64,000 nt of DNA from NCBI RefSeq assembly GCF_902381825.1, contig NZ_LR698973.1, positions 1,001,416 to 1,065,415 on the forward strand, in the 5' to 3' direction. The stretch's first letter is position 1; every line of letters begins with the position of its first letter. Both the position numbers and the translations under genes were made by a program. Shown here piece after piece: positions 29,087 to 36,448 of this stretch. Source of the stretch: Pseudocoprococcus catus. Its GTDB lineage: Bacteria; Bacillota; Clostridia; Lachnospirales; Lachnospiraceae. The notes below the pieces were generated by a model. It was not told the origin of the DNA, ran no database searches, and was given only the letters and a program-made list of their open reading frames with translations.

Positions 29087-29147
29087 TATATCATAATGCA
29101 AAGTAGGTCTGCCAGAATACAGCAGATCTGTTTTGCATTGTGATATA
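29087..29147. terminator. Long hairpin at the end of the recombinase operon
   Basis: Arms 29087-29112 and 29122-29147 pair over 26 positions with a few mismatches (TATATCA, AATGCAAA and TCTGC are the matching blocks) around a 9-base loop. There is no T-run, so it may be an element-end structure or a transcript-stabilising hairpin rather than a simple terminator. The following 160 bases contain no gene and probably the ICE/chromosome junction. Confidence 0.55.
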
Positions 29148-29310
29148 GAAACAGATTATGCTTAAAAGGCATTAAGCAACCCATAATAATAGGTATTGGA
29201 CATAGAAAGCAATATGGGAGTATGATGATACCGATAAGAAATAGAGTGTACCTGAAATGCAAACTGTCACAGAAAAATTATGAACTTTATGTAAAAAGTT
29301 GCAAAATCTA

Positions 29311-29341
29311 TTGACCTAGAGCTTACTTCAGGTTGTATCAT
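29311..29341 (+). promoter_or_regulatory. MerR-type promoter for the cupin operon
   Basis: TTGACC (29311-29316) and TATCAT (29336-29341) are 19 bases apart, the long spacing typical of promoters remodelled by MerR-family activators. The spacer holds a dyad, ACCTAGAG and CTTCAGGT (29314-29333). The cupin ATG is at 29371 behind TAAGGAGG. No merR gene is seen nearby. Confidence 0.65.
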
Positions 29342-29370
29342 AAAATAAAAAGAGTAAGGAGGAATTTTTT

Positions 29371-29793
29371 ATGGATATCGAACAGATGAAAAAAGACTTA
29401 GGTGGAGGTAACGTATTTCCAATCGGTGAAGAAAACGTAGCATTCGCAAAGTATTTTACAGGTGAATGCTATTTGAATATGCTTACAACAGAGAGAGTAC
29501 CAGTTGGTCTGGTTACTTTCGCTCCGGGAACAATCAATGCATACCACATCCATCATAAAGGTGGACAGATCCTTCTGGTTACTGGTGGAAGAGGATGGTA
29601 CCAGGAAGAAGGAAAACCAGCTCGTGAATTGAAAGCTGGAGATGTAGTAAATATTTCACCAGAAGTAAAACACTGGCACGGGGCAGCGAAAGACAGCTGG
29701 TTCCAGCATCTGGCTGTTGAAGTTCCAGCAGAGGGAGCTTCCAACGAATGGCTGGAGTTTTTACCGGAAGAAGAGTATAACAAATTACCATAA
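29371..29793 (+). CDS. Small cupin-domain protein
   Basis: 140 residues forming a single cupin barrel: metal-binding HIHHKGGQ in motif 1 and KHWHGA in motif 2. The substrate is unknown. It is paired with a carboxymuconolactone decarboxylase-like gene 24 bases downstream, a common pairing with proposed roles in redox or aromatic metabolism. Confidence 0.88.
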   Translation: MDIEQMKKDLGGGNVFPIGEENVAFAKYFTGECYLNMLTTERVPVGLVTFAPGTINAYHIHHKGGQILLVTGGRGWYQEEGKPARELKAGDVVNISPEVKHWHGAAKDSWFQHLAVEVPAEGASNEWLEFLPEEEYNKLP

Positions 29794-29817
29794 ATAAAAA
29801 GACGGAGGTTTGATGTC

Positions 29818-30156
29818 ATGGCAAAGATTACACAGACAGCAGGAAGAAATGCTCTGGGAACATTTGCACCGGAGTTTGCACATTTCAACGATGATGTTCT
29901 GTTCGGAGAGAACTGGAACAATGAAGATATTGATTTAAAGACAAGAAGCATTATCACAGTCGTAGCACTGATGGCACAGGGAATTACAGATTCTTCTTTA
30001 AAATTCCATTTACAGAATGCAAAGGATCATGGAGTAACACAGAAAGAAATCGCAGCGATTATCACCCACATAGCATTCTATGCAGGATGGCCAAAGGGAT
30101 GGGCAGTATTCAACCTTGCAAAAGAGGTTTGGAACGAGGAAGAAATAGAAAAATAA
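29818..30156 (+). CDS. Carboxymuconolactone decarboxylase (AhpD-like) family protein
   Basis: 112 residues of the CMD family: DLKTRSIITVVALMAQG and AAIITHIAFYAGWPKGWAVF (shown in full at 20 residues). The CxxC pair of AhpD is absent, so peroxidase-type chemistry is unlikely. GGAGG precedes the ATG. It is probably co-transcribed with the cupin. Confidence 0.88.
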   Translation: MAKITQTAGRNALGTFAPEFAHFNDDVLFGENWNNEDIDLKTRSIITVVALMAQGITDSSLKFHLQNAKDHGVTQKEIAAIITHIAFYAGWPKGWAVFNLAKEVWNEEEIEK

Positions 30157-30259
30157 CCTGGTAGAAACTGCTCGTCAGAAAAGATTCGCACAAAGCACAA
30201 ATGTGTATGCCGTTAAAGCCAGCAACTACAAGGGATTGCGGAGGGGGAGTCCAGTTTAA

Positions 30260-30532
30260 TGCAGAAATAACTGGCATATTCATCACGCAAAAAGTGGCGG
30301 AGGACAGATTCTGGTATGTGTTGCCGGAAGAGGATATTATCAGGAAGAAGGGAAAGATGCTGTAGAAATGAAGCCAGGCGATTGCATCAATATTCCGGCA
30401 GAAGTGAAACACTGGCATGGCGCCGCACCGGATGAATGGTTTAGCCATCTTGCAATAGAGGTGCCGGGCGAAAATAGTTCCAATGAATGGCTTGAACCGG
30501 TAAGTGGTGAAGAATATGGGAAATTACAATAG
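30260..30532 (+). pseudogene. Second cupin gene, 5' part lost
   Basis: A 90-codon frame without a start, beginning CRNNWHIHHA and containing GRGYYQEEGK and EVKHWHGAAPDEW, is clearly a second cupin with both metal motifs. An in-frame TAA lies just before it, and a GGAGTCCAGTTT upstream suggests the preceding strand was lost by a short deletion. It looks like a relic of a second copy of the cupin/CMD pair. Confidence 0.85.
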
Positions 30533-30585
30533 GAAGGTTGAAAAAAGTATATTTACAGGACAATTTGCATATGGGGGTTATATTT

Positions 30586-31170
30586 ATGTTGAAAACAGAA
30601 GAATTAAAACTAGTATCTGAATGGGATAAAACTTTTCCCAAAAGTGAAAAAGTAGATCATGAGAAAGTGATATTTGTAAATCGTTATGGAATCACACTTG
30701 CTGCAGATTTGTATAAGCCGAAAAATGTATTTGGGAAATATCCAGCGATTGCTGTAAGTGGACCATTTGGTGCAGTCAAAGAACAGTGTTCCGGATTGTA
30801 TGCGCAGACGATAGCTGAAAAAGGATATCTTACCATTGCATTTGATCCTTCTTTTACGGGGGAAAGTGGAGGCAATCCAAGATTCATGGATGGTTGGAAT
30901 AGTATTGGATGTATGTCATTTATGAATCAGCCAATATTAAAGTACAGCAATGAAATCAGAAGTGCAGTCCTCATTGTTCACGGAGAAAAAGCGCACAGCT
31001 ATTATTTTGGAAAAGATGCTTATGAAAATATGATTAAGGACAGCAAGTACACATCCAATAAAGAGCTGCTAACAATTCCAGGGGCTGTTCATACAGATCT
31101 TTACGATAATCTGGATGTGATCCCATTTGATAAAATCCAGAAATTTTTTGAAGAAAACGGAGTTGGTTAA
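30586..31170 (+). pseudogene. Alpha/beta hydrolase with internal in-frame deletion
   Basis: The 194-residue frame has the N-terminus (VNRYGITLAADLYKPKN, GPFGAVKEQ) and C-terminus (VLIVHGEKAHS, IPGAVHTDLYD) of the roughly 310-residue DLH-like hydrolases that accompany cupin/CMD clusters. The middle of about 100 residues, including the nucleophile elbow, is missing: GESGGNPRF runs straight into SFMNQPIL. The oxyanion and catalytic His region remains, but hydrolysis is not expected. The frame is still open, so a protein may be made. Confidence 0.75.
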
Positions 31171-31172
31171 TT

Positions 31173-31715
31173 ATGGCAAAAAAAGTATTGATCATATCGA
31201 CAAGTCTTCGAGGAGGGAGCAATTCTGAGATACTCGCAAATGAGTGTGCAGAGGGAGCAAAAGAAGCAGGGCATGATGTGGAACTTCTTTCTTTGAAAGG
31301 AAAAGATATAAAATATTGTATCGGTTGTCTATCCTGTCAGAGGACTGGGATATGTGTACTGAAGGATGATGTTGCAGATATTATGGCAAAGGTAAAGAAT
31401 GCGGAGATTGTTGTCTATGCAACCCCAATTTATTATTATGAGATGTGCGGTCAGATGAAAACACTTCTTGATAGATTGAATCCTTTATATTCGACAGATT
31501 ATTTATTCAGAGATATCTATATGATTGCAACTGCGGCAGAGAATGAGGAAAGCGCATTTGAGAAAGCCTATAATGGGTTGCAAGGCTGGGTAGATTGTTT
31601 TGAAAAGGCTTCCTTAAAAGGCATGGTCAGTGGCGGTGGAATTGCTGCAGCAAATACAGCTGAGGAACATGTGGATATAATGAAGAAAGCATATGAACTT
31701 GGGAAAAATTTATAA
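31173..31715 (+). CDS. Flavodoxin/NADPH-dependent FMN reductase family protein
   Basis: 180 residues. STSLRGGSNSEILA near the N-terminus is the FMN phosphate loop, CIGCLSCQRTGICVLKDD is the Cys-rich segment seen in iron-sulphur flavoprotein-like reductases, and TPIYYYEMCGQMKTLLDR follows. Likely an FMN-dependent reductase. It begins 2 bases after the hydrolase stop. Confidence 0.87.
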   Translation: MAKKVLIISTSLRGGSNSEILANECAEGAKEAGHDVELLSLKGKDIKYCIGCLSCQRTGICVLKDDVADIMAKVKNAEIVVYATPIYYYEMCGQMKTLLDRLNPLYSTDYLFRDIYMIATAAENEESAFEKAYNGLQGWVDCFEKASLKGMVSGGGIAAANTAEEHVDIMKKAYELGKNL

Positions 31716-31771
31716 GTTGAAAAAAATTCTAATAATTAAAACTAATAGTAACTCAATATTATCAATAGCAA

Positions 31772-31812
31772 AGCTATAAGATTTCAAAAATGGAGTCTTA
31801 TAGCTATTTTTT
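31772..31812 (+). terminator. Terminator of the cupin/flavodoxin operon
   Basis: 10-bp perfect stem AGCTATAAGA (31772-31781) with TCTTATAGCT (31796-31805), then ATTTTTTT. Confidence 0.9.
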
Positions 31813-31918
31813 TGCGCAAAAATAAAAAACTATTCGCCAACACCCTGTAAAAACACCGTTCTTCTTTTGTATATGTGAGAGACAAAAACAAAAATCAGAA
31901 AAAAAAGAGGAAAATGAG

Positions 31919-32023
31919 ATGAACAAAGTGATTTTAATGGGACGGCTTACAAAAGCTCCGGAGATTAAATTTTTGCAGGATGATAACAAAACTGCAATGG
32001 CGAGATATACCATGATATTCTGA
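31919..32023 (+). pseudogene. ssb: N-terminal fragment of a single-stranded DNA-binding protein
   Basis: 34 codons (MNKVILMGRLTKAPEIKF, then TAMARYTM) match the start of SSB proteins and end in TGA after the second strand. AGAGGAAAATGAG supplies a ribosome site. The remaining three quarters of the OB fold are absent, so this is a broken ssb, probably from a mobile element. Confidence 0.85.
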
Positions 32024-32052
32024 AAAATTTATAGGAATGCGCTATTATCAAA

Positions 32053-32080
32053 TTGACATAGGAATATAGTAGAGTATAAT
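32053..32080 (+). promoter_or_regulatory. Consensus sigma-A promoter
   Basis: TTGACA (32053-32058), 16-base spacer, TATAAT (32075-32080): both hexamers are perfect. The expected start site is about 7 bases downstream, just before a tandem repeat. Confidence 0.9.
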
Positions 32081-32088
32081 TACAATTG

Positions 32089-32184
32089 AATACACTGAAA
32101 AATGAATACACTGAAAAATGAATACACTGAAAAATGAATACACTGAAAAATGAATACACTGAAAAATGAATACACTGAAAAATG
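32089..32184 (+). repeat. Six perfect tandem copies of a 16-bp unit in a 5' UTR
   Basis: The unit AATACACTGAAAAATG repeats six times without change and ends where GGAGG and the next ATG begin. Each unit contains an ATG without a ribosome site. The unit length is not a multiple of three, so it is not coding repeat sequence. Confidence 0.97.
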
Positions 32185-32194
32185 GAGGAATTAC

Positions 32195-32407
32195 ATGAAA
32201 GTACATAAATATTGGGCAGTTGGAGCATTAATTACAATGTTTGGGACTTATTACACTGGATATAAAAAGCTAAAATCAAGTCATAAATACTTTGCTTTAA
32301 GTTCTATGTTATGTATGGTAATGGCGATATATACAGGTCATAAAATGATTACCGGGGATAGAAAAGAAAAGGCAAAAAAAGAGAAAGTTACAGATAGGGA
32401 GGAATAA
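32195..32407 (+). CDS. Small two-helix membrane protein (DUF6219-like)
   Basis: 70 residues from ATG 32195, with GGAGG 6 bases upstream; an earlier in-frame ATG lies inside the repeat array and has no ribosome site. Two membrane helices (about 7-24 and 33-50) and a charged tail. It resembles DUF6219, whose function is unknown. First gene of an operon with bcp and yaaA. Confidence 0.7.
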   Translation: MKVHKYWAVGALITMFGTYYTGYKKLKSSHKYFALSSMLCMVMAIYTGHKMITGDRKEKAKKEKVTDREE

Positions 32408-32410
32408 ATA

Positions 32411-32866
32411 ATGTTGGAAGTAGGAATTAAGGCACCTGATTTTGAGTTGCCCGATCAAAATGGGAAAATACATAGATTATCGGATTATACAGGAAAAAAA
32501 GTGATTTTATATTTCTATCCCAAGGATAATACAGCGGGATGCACGAAACAGGCATGTGGTTTTTCCGAGAGATACCCTCAGTTTACCGAAAAAGGTGCAG
32601 TTATTCTTGGAGTCAGTAAGGATTCTGTATCCTCTCATAAGAGATTTGAGGAAAAATATGGATTGGCATTTACACTTTTAGCAGATCCAGAGCGGAAAGT
32701 TATTGAAGCTTATGATGTATGGAAAGAAAAGAAAAATTATGGAAAAGTCTCTATGGGAGTAGTAAGAACCACATATCTTATTGATGAACAGGGGATTATT
32801 ATAAAGGCAAATGATAAAGTCAAGGCTGCAGATGATCCTGAAAATATGCTTAAGGAATTAAATTAA
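32411..32866 (+). CDS. bcp: Thiol peroxidase, bacterioferritin comigratory protein
   Basis: 151 residues of the peroxiredoxin Bcp/PrxQ group. The peroxidatic Cys is in the PKDNTAGCTKQACGFSE segment at about residue 45, with a second Cys five residues on as in PrxQ. Reduces H2O2 and organic peroxides with thioredoxin. GGGAGG precedes the ATG; its stop overlaps the yaaA start (TAATG). Confidence 0.93.
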   Translation: MLEVGIKAPDFELPDQNGKIHRLSDYTGKKVILYFYPKDNTAGCTKQACGFSERYPQFTEKGAVILGVSKDSVSSHKRFEEKYGLAFTLLADPERKVIEAYDVWKEKKNYGKVSMGVVRTTYLIDEQGIIIKANDKVKAADDPENMLKELN

Positions 32867-33618
32867 TGAAGATAATATTATCCCCTGCTAAAAAGATGAT
32901 TACAGATATTGACAGCATAGCACCGGATGCACTGCCTGAATTTATTGAAAAGACGACTGAGATACAAAGTTGGTTGAAAAGTAAGTCAAAAGAAGAACTG
33001 AAGACTATATGGAAATGTAATGACAAAATTGCAGAACAGAACTTCAATAGATTTGAAAACATGGATCTTTATCATTTACTTACTCCAGCTGTGTTATCAT
33101 ATGAAGGAATTGCTTTTCAATATATGGCTCCATCCGTGTTTGAGGACAGTCAGTTCGAGTATGTACAAAATCATTTGAGAATAATATCTGCATTTTATGG
33201 TGTGTTAAAACCAAGAGATGGTGTGACGCCTTATCGTTTGGAAATGCAGGCGAAGGTTGGAATAGGGGAAACAAAAAATCTGTATGAGTACTGGGGAGAT
33301 TTATTGTACCGCTCAGTGATTGATAACAGCAGGGTTATAATCAATCTGGCATCGAAAGAATACTCTAAATGTATAGAAAAATATCTGACACAGCAGGATA
33401 GATACATTACGATTACATTTTGTGAGTTATCAGGAGATAAACTGGTGACAAAAGGTACATATGCTAAGATGGCTCGTGGTGAAATGGTTAGGTTCATGGC
33501 TGAAAACAGTATTGAAAATCCCGAGGATATTAAGAAATTTGATAGACTAGGTTATTCATTCCGTTCTGATTTATCATCAGATGTAGAATATGTTTTTGAA
33601 CGAAAAAAGGATGCTTAA
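32866..33618 (+). CDS. yaaA: Peroxide stress protein YaaA
   Basis: 250 residues of the YaaA/UPF0246 family: MKIILSPAKKM at the start, GVLKPRDGVTPYRLEMQAKV and an EYSKCIEK segment. In E. coli YaaA lowers intracellular free iron under peroxide stress. It is translationally coupled to bcp, which fits a joint peroxide defence role. Confidence 0.93.
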   Translation: MKIILSPAKKMITDIDSIAPDALPEFIEKTTEIQSWLKSKSKEELKTIWKCNDKIAEQNFNRFENMDLYHLLTPAVLSYEGIAFQYMAPSVFEDSQFEYVQNHLRIISAFYGVLKPRDGVTPYRLEMQAKVGIGETKNLYEYWGDLLYRSVIDNSRVIINLASKEYSKCIEKYLTQQDRYITITFCELSGDKLVTKGTYAKMARGEMVRFMAENSIENPEDIKKFDRLGYSFRSDLSSDVEYVFERKKDA

Positions 33619-33742
33619 ATGATTAAAACAAAAAGTAGTCAGTAATGTTAATTTATTATAACAATAAGAATTGTTACTACTATCGATTGATAATAAATTA
33701 ATATTGATATATAATTATAATTAATAATGAATCCTAATAAGC

Positions 33743-33895
33743 ATGGAATGGATTACACTAAATACAAATCAAGGTATTTATAGAAAACAGCTAATTCCGG
33801 GATAGGAACCTATTGCGGATTTCTGCCTCTGTGGTGGAGAATATGTAGAAGAAGTATACGCATACTGCAATCTTCAAGGGTTCTGGAAATGCTAA
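33743..33895 (+). pseudogene. Remnant of superoxide reductase (desulfoferrodoxin)
   Basis: The frame reads MEWITLNTNQG...RKQLIPG, a TAG at 33803-33805, then EPIADFCLCGGEYVEEVYAY and CNLQGFWKC. This is the C-terminal end of neelaredoxin/desulfoferrodoxin. The iron-ligand motif CNxHG has become CNLQG, so the His ligand is lost as well as the frame. It stands directly before rubredoxin, its usual electron donor. Confidence 0.8.
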
Positions 33896-33989
33896 AAACA
33901 CCTGACATTCGTGCTAAGATTACAAAATAATTCAGATACAACAGTAACATATGCTGTGTATTAATATATTTATAAGGAGGAACAAACTA

Positions 33990-34148
33990 ATGAAATATGT
34001 ATGTGACGTTTGCGGATGGGAATATGATGAAGAGGAAGGTTATCCTGAAGGTGGTATTGCACCAGGAACAAAGTGGGAGGATGTTCCGGAAGATTTTGAA
34101 TGCCCATTATGTAATGTTGGAAAAGATCAGTTTTCAGAAGTTGAATAG
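33990..34148 (+). CDS. Rubredoxin
   Basis: 52 residues with two CxxC knuckles (CDVCGWEYD and CPLCNVGK) that bind one iron. Start ATG 33990 follows AAGGAGG. Electron carrier to superoxide reductase, rubrerythrin or flavoproteins; here its natural partner gene upstream is broken. Confidence 0.96.
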   Translation: MKYVCDVCGWEYDEEEGYPEGGIAPGTKWEDVPEDFECPLCNVGKDQFSEVE

Positions 34149-34185
34149 AAGCCTAATCTTGTGTTAAATATGGATGGATAAATCA

Positions 34186-34216
34186 AAACCCTGGTGCGTG
34201 AGCAACAGGGTTTTTT
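34186..34216 (+). terminator. Rubredoxin terminator
   Basis: AAACCCTG (34186-34193) pairs with CAGGGTTT (34206-34213), followed by a T-run to 34216. Confidence 0.85.
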
Positions 34217-34263
34217 ATTTACGCGAGCAACGAGCCAAAGTCAGTGCTTGCACGAGACCTTGG

Positions 34264-34355
34264 CGTTGCTAAGCGCCAGTGGCGCTTGTTTAGCAACGAC
34301 CGAAACGGAGTGTAGAGGCCGCGATAACTTGAGAAACTCGCGGAGCGTGTTTCTC
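34264..34355. repeat. Two adjacent intergenic palindromes
   Basis: Palindrome 1: CGTTGCTAAGCGCC (34264-34277) with GGCGCTTGTTTAGCAACG (34281-34298), 14 pairs with a bulge. Palindrome 2: GAGAAAC-T-CGC (34331-34341) with GCG-T-GTTTCTC (34345-34355). The block is GC-rich compared with its surroundings and resembles an interspersed palindromic repeat. The ORF across it is a by-product. Confidence 0.75.
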
Positions 34356-34446
34356 ATAGTTGGGATATTTTGTGATGATATCACAGAAAAGAAATAAAAT
34401 TCAGATTATAATAAAGCCACAAAGAAATGATAGGGAGGATTATAAA

Positions 34447-34575
34447 ATGACTGCAATTAATATCAATAAAAATAATTTCCAGAACGAAGTAGTGAATTCT
34501 GATAAACCTGTCCTTTTGGATTTTTGGGCGCCTTGGTGTGCTCCTTGTCGTATGGTGGTCCCTATCATAGCATAG
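34447..34575 (+). pseudogene. N-terminal fragment of thioredoxin
   Basis: 42 residues, from a start behind GGGAGG, containing [15 protein letters not shown], the thioredoxin active site with both Cys. Translation stops right after, at TAG 34573-34575, where a different sequence begins. Two thirds of the fold are gone. Confidence 0.9.
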
Positions 34576-34582
34576 AAAGTCA

Positions 34583-35212
34583 ATGGAAACGGGAAAAGAA
34601 TTTACAAGATTGTTAAATAACTTATTAAGAGAAAATCAACAGTATGATACAGAACTGAAAAACTTTTTAGATTATTTAAAGCAGAGGGATCTATTAAATA
34701 AATGTTTCGATTTATCATTATATGATATTGATCAGTTTTTTGACTCGCTTGTAGGGATAAAAATGGGCGTATCAAGCACTTTGAATGCATATATTGCTGC
34801 CTTATCCTGTTTATTTGAATATTTGATGCGAGAAAAGTATAATTTTAGAGATTTATTAGGATATATTGGTTCGGCAGAATTTAGAAAAAAATATTTGGAT
34901 AAACTTGAAAATGGATTACAGAAAAAAATTATTCCAATGGATATATTACAAAAATTATTATATAAAATGGATTATTATTTCTCTAAAGACCATGGTAAGT
35001 CTCAAGATAAAATCTACCATTTGCTGATAGCGAGAGTGTACATAGAATTATTATTGATAATTCCACTAAAACCTAGTGATTTGCTAGAAATAAAAGTGGC
35101 CGAAATCCCTTGCAAAACAGGGCATTCCGGATTTATACCTTTGGAAGACCGGATCGGTTTAGTTAGAATAGTAAAGGCGCAGGTTGGATCTTGCGTCTTT
35201 TTTCTTAGATAA
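34583..35212 (+). pseudogene. Fragment of a tyrosine recombinase
   Basis: Residues 1-165 look like the core-binding domain of a phage-type integrase and the first helix of the catalytic domain, ending near LKPSDLLEIKV, where the Arg of the active site is not found. The rest of the frame (from about 35100) runs through a terminator and is not coding. It has no clear ribosome site and abuts the broken thioredoxin, so it probably arrived with the event that cut that gene. Confidence 0.6.
35173..35204 (+). terminator. Intrinsic terminator
   Basis: GGCGCAGG (35176-35183) pairs with CTTGCGTC (35190-35197) including two G-T pairs, extended by AAA/TTT and followed by a T-run. Confidence 0.75.
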
Positions 35213-35303
35213 TGTGATTACATATTACTTGAAAAATTAAATAACATATGATAAATTGCAAATGTGACGTAAAAAGAGTCGCGTTTATAAAAAGGCGGTT
35301 AAT

Positions 35304-36263
35304 ATGAAAGAGTTTTTGGAAAAAGCATTACGGCAAAATGTAATAATGACGGAGAATAAAGAGGTTTATAAAAAGCTCCCGTTAGCATATCGTGGAAGAT
35401 ATGATATTTTTACAGTAGAGACGAACGGTGCATTATGGATGGCTATTCATCCCAAAGATGATGCTGGACTTGTTATGTTACGTAGAGACAGAGCTGGCGT
35501 AGAAAAAATGACAGGATTAAACTGTGCAATATTTCTTGATCGAACTACATTTTATATAAAAGAAAAATTGATGGAAGAAGGAATTCCTTTTGTTATAGAC
35601 GGAAAGCAAGTATTTCTTCCATTTATTGGTTATTTGCTGAGTAAGGAAAATGAAAGAGAATTGCCACCAGTTCATTTGATTTCATTTTTGACGCAAAAAA
35701 TGCTTCTGATTGCCATTTATGAACGATGGAATGAAGTGAGAGTATCTGGTGCGGCAAAACGTTTGGAAGTGTCAACAAAATCTGCAAGCCGGTGCTTTGA
35801 TGAGTTGGAATATTTAAATGTTAATGTGTTGGGCATGAAAGGTAAATCAAGAGTTATCAATATTCCGGATGAACGAGAACAATTATGGCAGCAGATTGAG
35901 AGTGTGTTAAGAAATCCAGTGATCCGAAGATTTATATTGAGAAAAGATATGAAACTTGAAAAGAAAGCAGGTATTTCTGCTTTGTGTGAGTATTCTCTTT
36001 TGTCCGATAATGTTTATCCTACTTATGCAGTAACAAAGAGAGAACTGAAAGATAGTGGAGTGAAAGTGGAAAAACAAGTGAGTGAATTGGAAGAAATTGG
36101 TTGTGTTGTTTTGGAACTGGGATATTTCATTGATTTTTTAGGAAAAGGATTTCAAGATCCCTTGAGCGTAGTATTGTCACTTACAGGAGAAGAGCAAGAA
36201 GAGGAACGGGTAGATATTTCTATTAATGAGATGTTGGAGAAATATGTATGGTCAAGGGATTAG
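35304..36263 (+). CDS. AbiEi-like antitoxin / winged-helix protein of a type IV toxin-antitoxin pair
   Basis: 319 residues, soluble. Residues about 135-185 contain a winged helix-like segment (MLLIAIYERWNEVRVSGAAK and LEVSTKSASRCFDELEYL). The following gene starts 16 bases before its stop and encodes the beginning of a nucleotidyltransferase, the usual order antitoxin then toxin of AbiE-type systems. Assignment as AbiEi-like is by context and general layout, not by a diagnostic motif. Confidence 0.55.
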   Translation: MKEFLEKALRQNVIMTENKEVYKKLPLAYRGRYDIFTVETNGALWMAIHPKDDAGLVMLRRDRAGVEKMTGLNCAIFLDRTTFYIKEKLMEEGIPFVIDGKQVFLPFIGYLLSKENERELPPVHLISFLTQKMLLIAIYERWNEVRVSGAAKRLEVSTKSASRCFDELEYLNVNVLGMKGKSRVINIPDEREQLWQQIESVLRNPVIRRFILRKDMKLEKKAGISALCEYSLLSDNVYPTYAVTKRELKDSGVKVEKQVSELEEIGCVVLELGYFIDFLGKGFQDPLSVVLSLTGEEQEEERVDISINEMLEKYVWSRD

Positions 36264-36448
36264 ACACATTTCAGAAGTACTTTAAAGATTATGAAGAACA
36301 GTATGTTTTAATAGGTGGCGCAGCCTGTGATATTCTGTTTGAAAGCAATGAAGTAAATTTCAGGGCAACAAGAGATCTGGATATGGTTTTGATTATTGAA
36401 GCACTAACGCTGGAGTTTGACGCACGATCAGACCAGATATATCTTTGA
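36248..36448 (+). pseudogene. Truncated AbiEii/AbiGii-type nucleotidyltransferase toxin
   Basis: The first 55 residues carry a nucleotidyltransferase start: YVLIGGAACDILFE, then RATRDLDMVLI with the Asp-x-Asp metal motif. Around 36405 the sequence changes to that of a Fic gene in another frame, so the toxin lacks its remaining 80 percent. Confidence 0.8.

Noticed and set aside
29087..29147. Hairpin as attachment site
   Set aside because: No direct repeat partner can be seen because the left end of the ICE is outside the window.
32089..32184. Tandem repeats as a CRISPR array
   Set aside because: Units are 16 bases, directly adjacent and without spacers; no cas genes are present.
34194..34397. 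67-codon ORF across the palindromic block
   Set aside because: It is explained by the repeat sequence itself; no ribosome site or domain.
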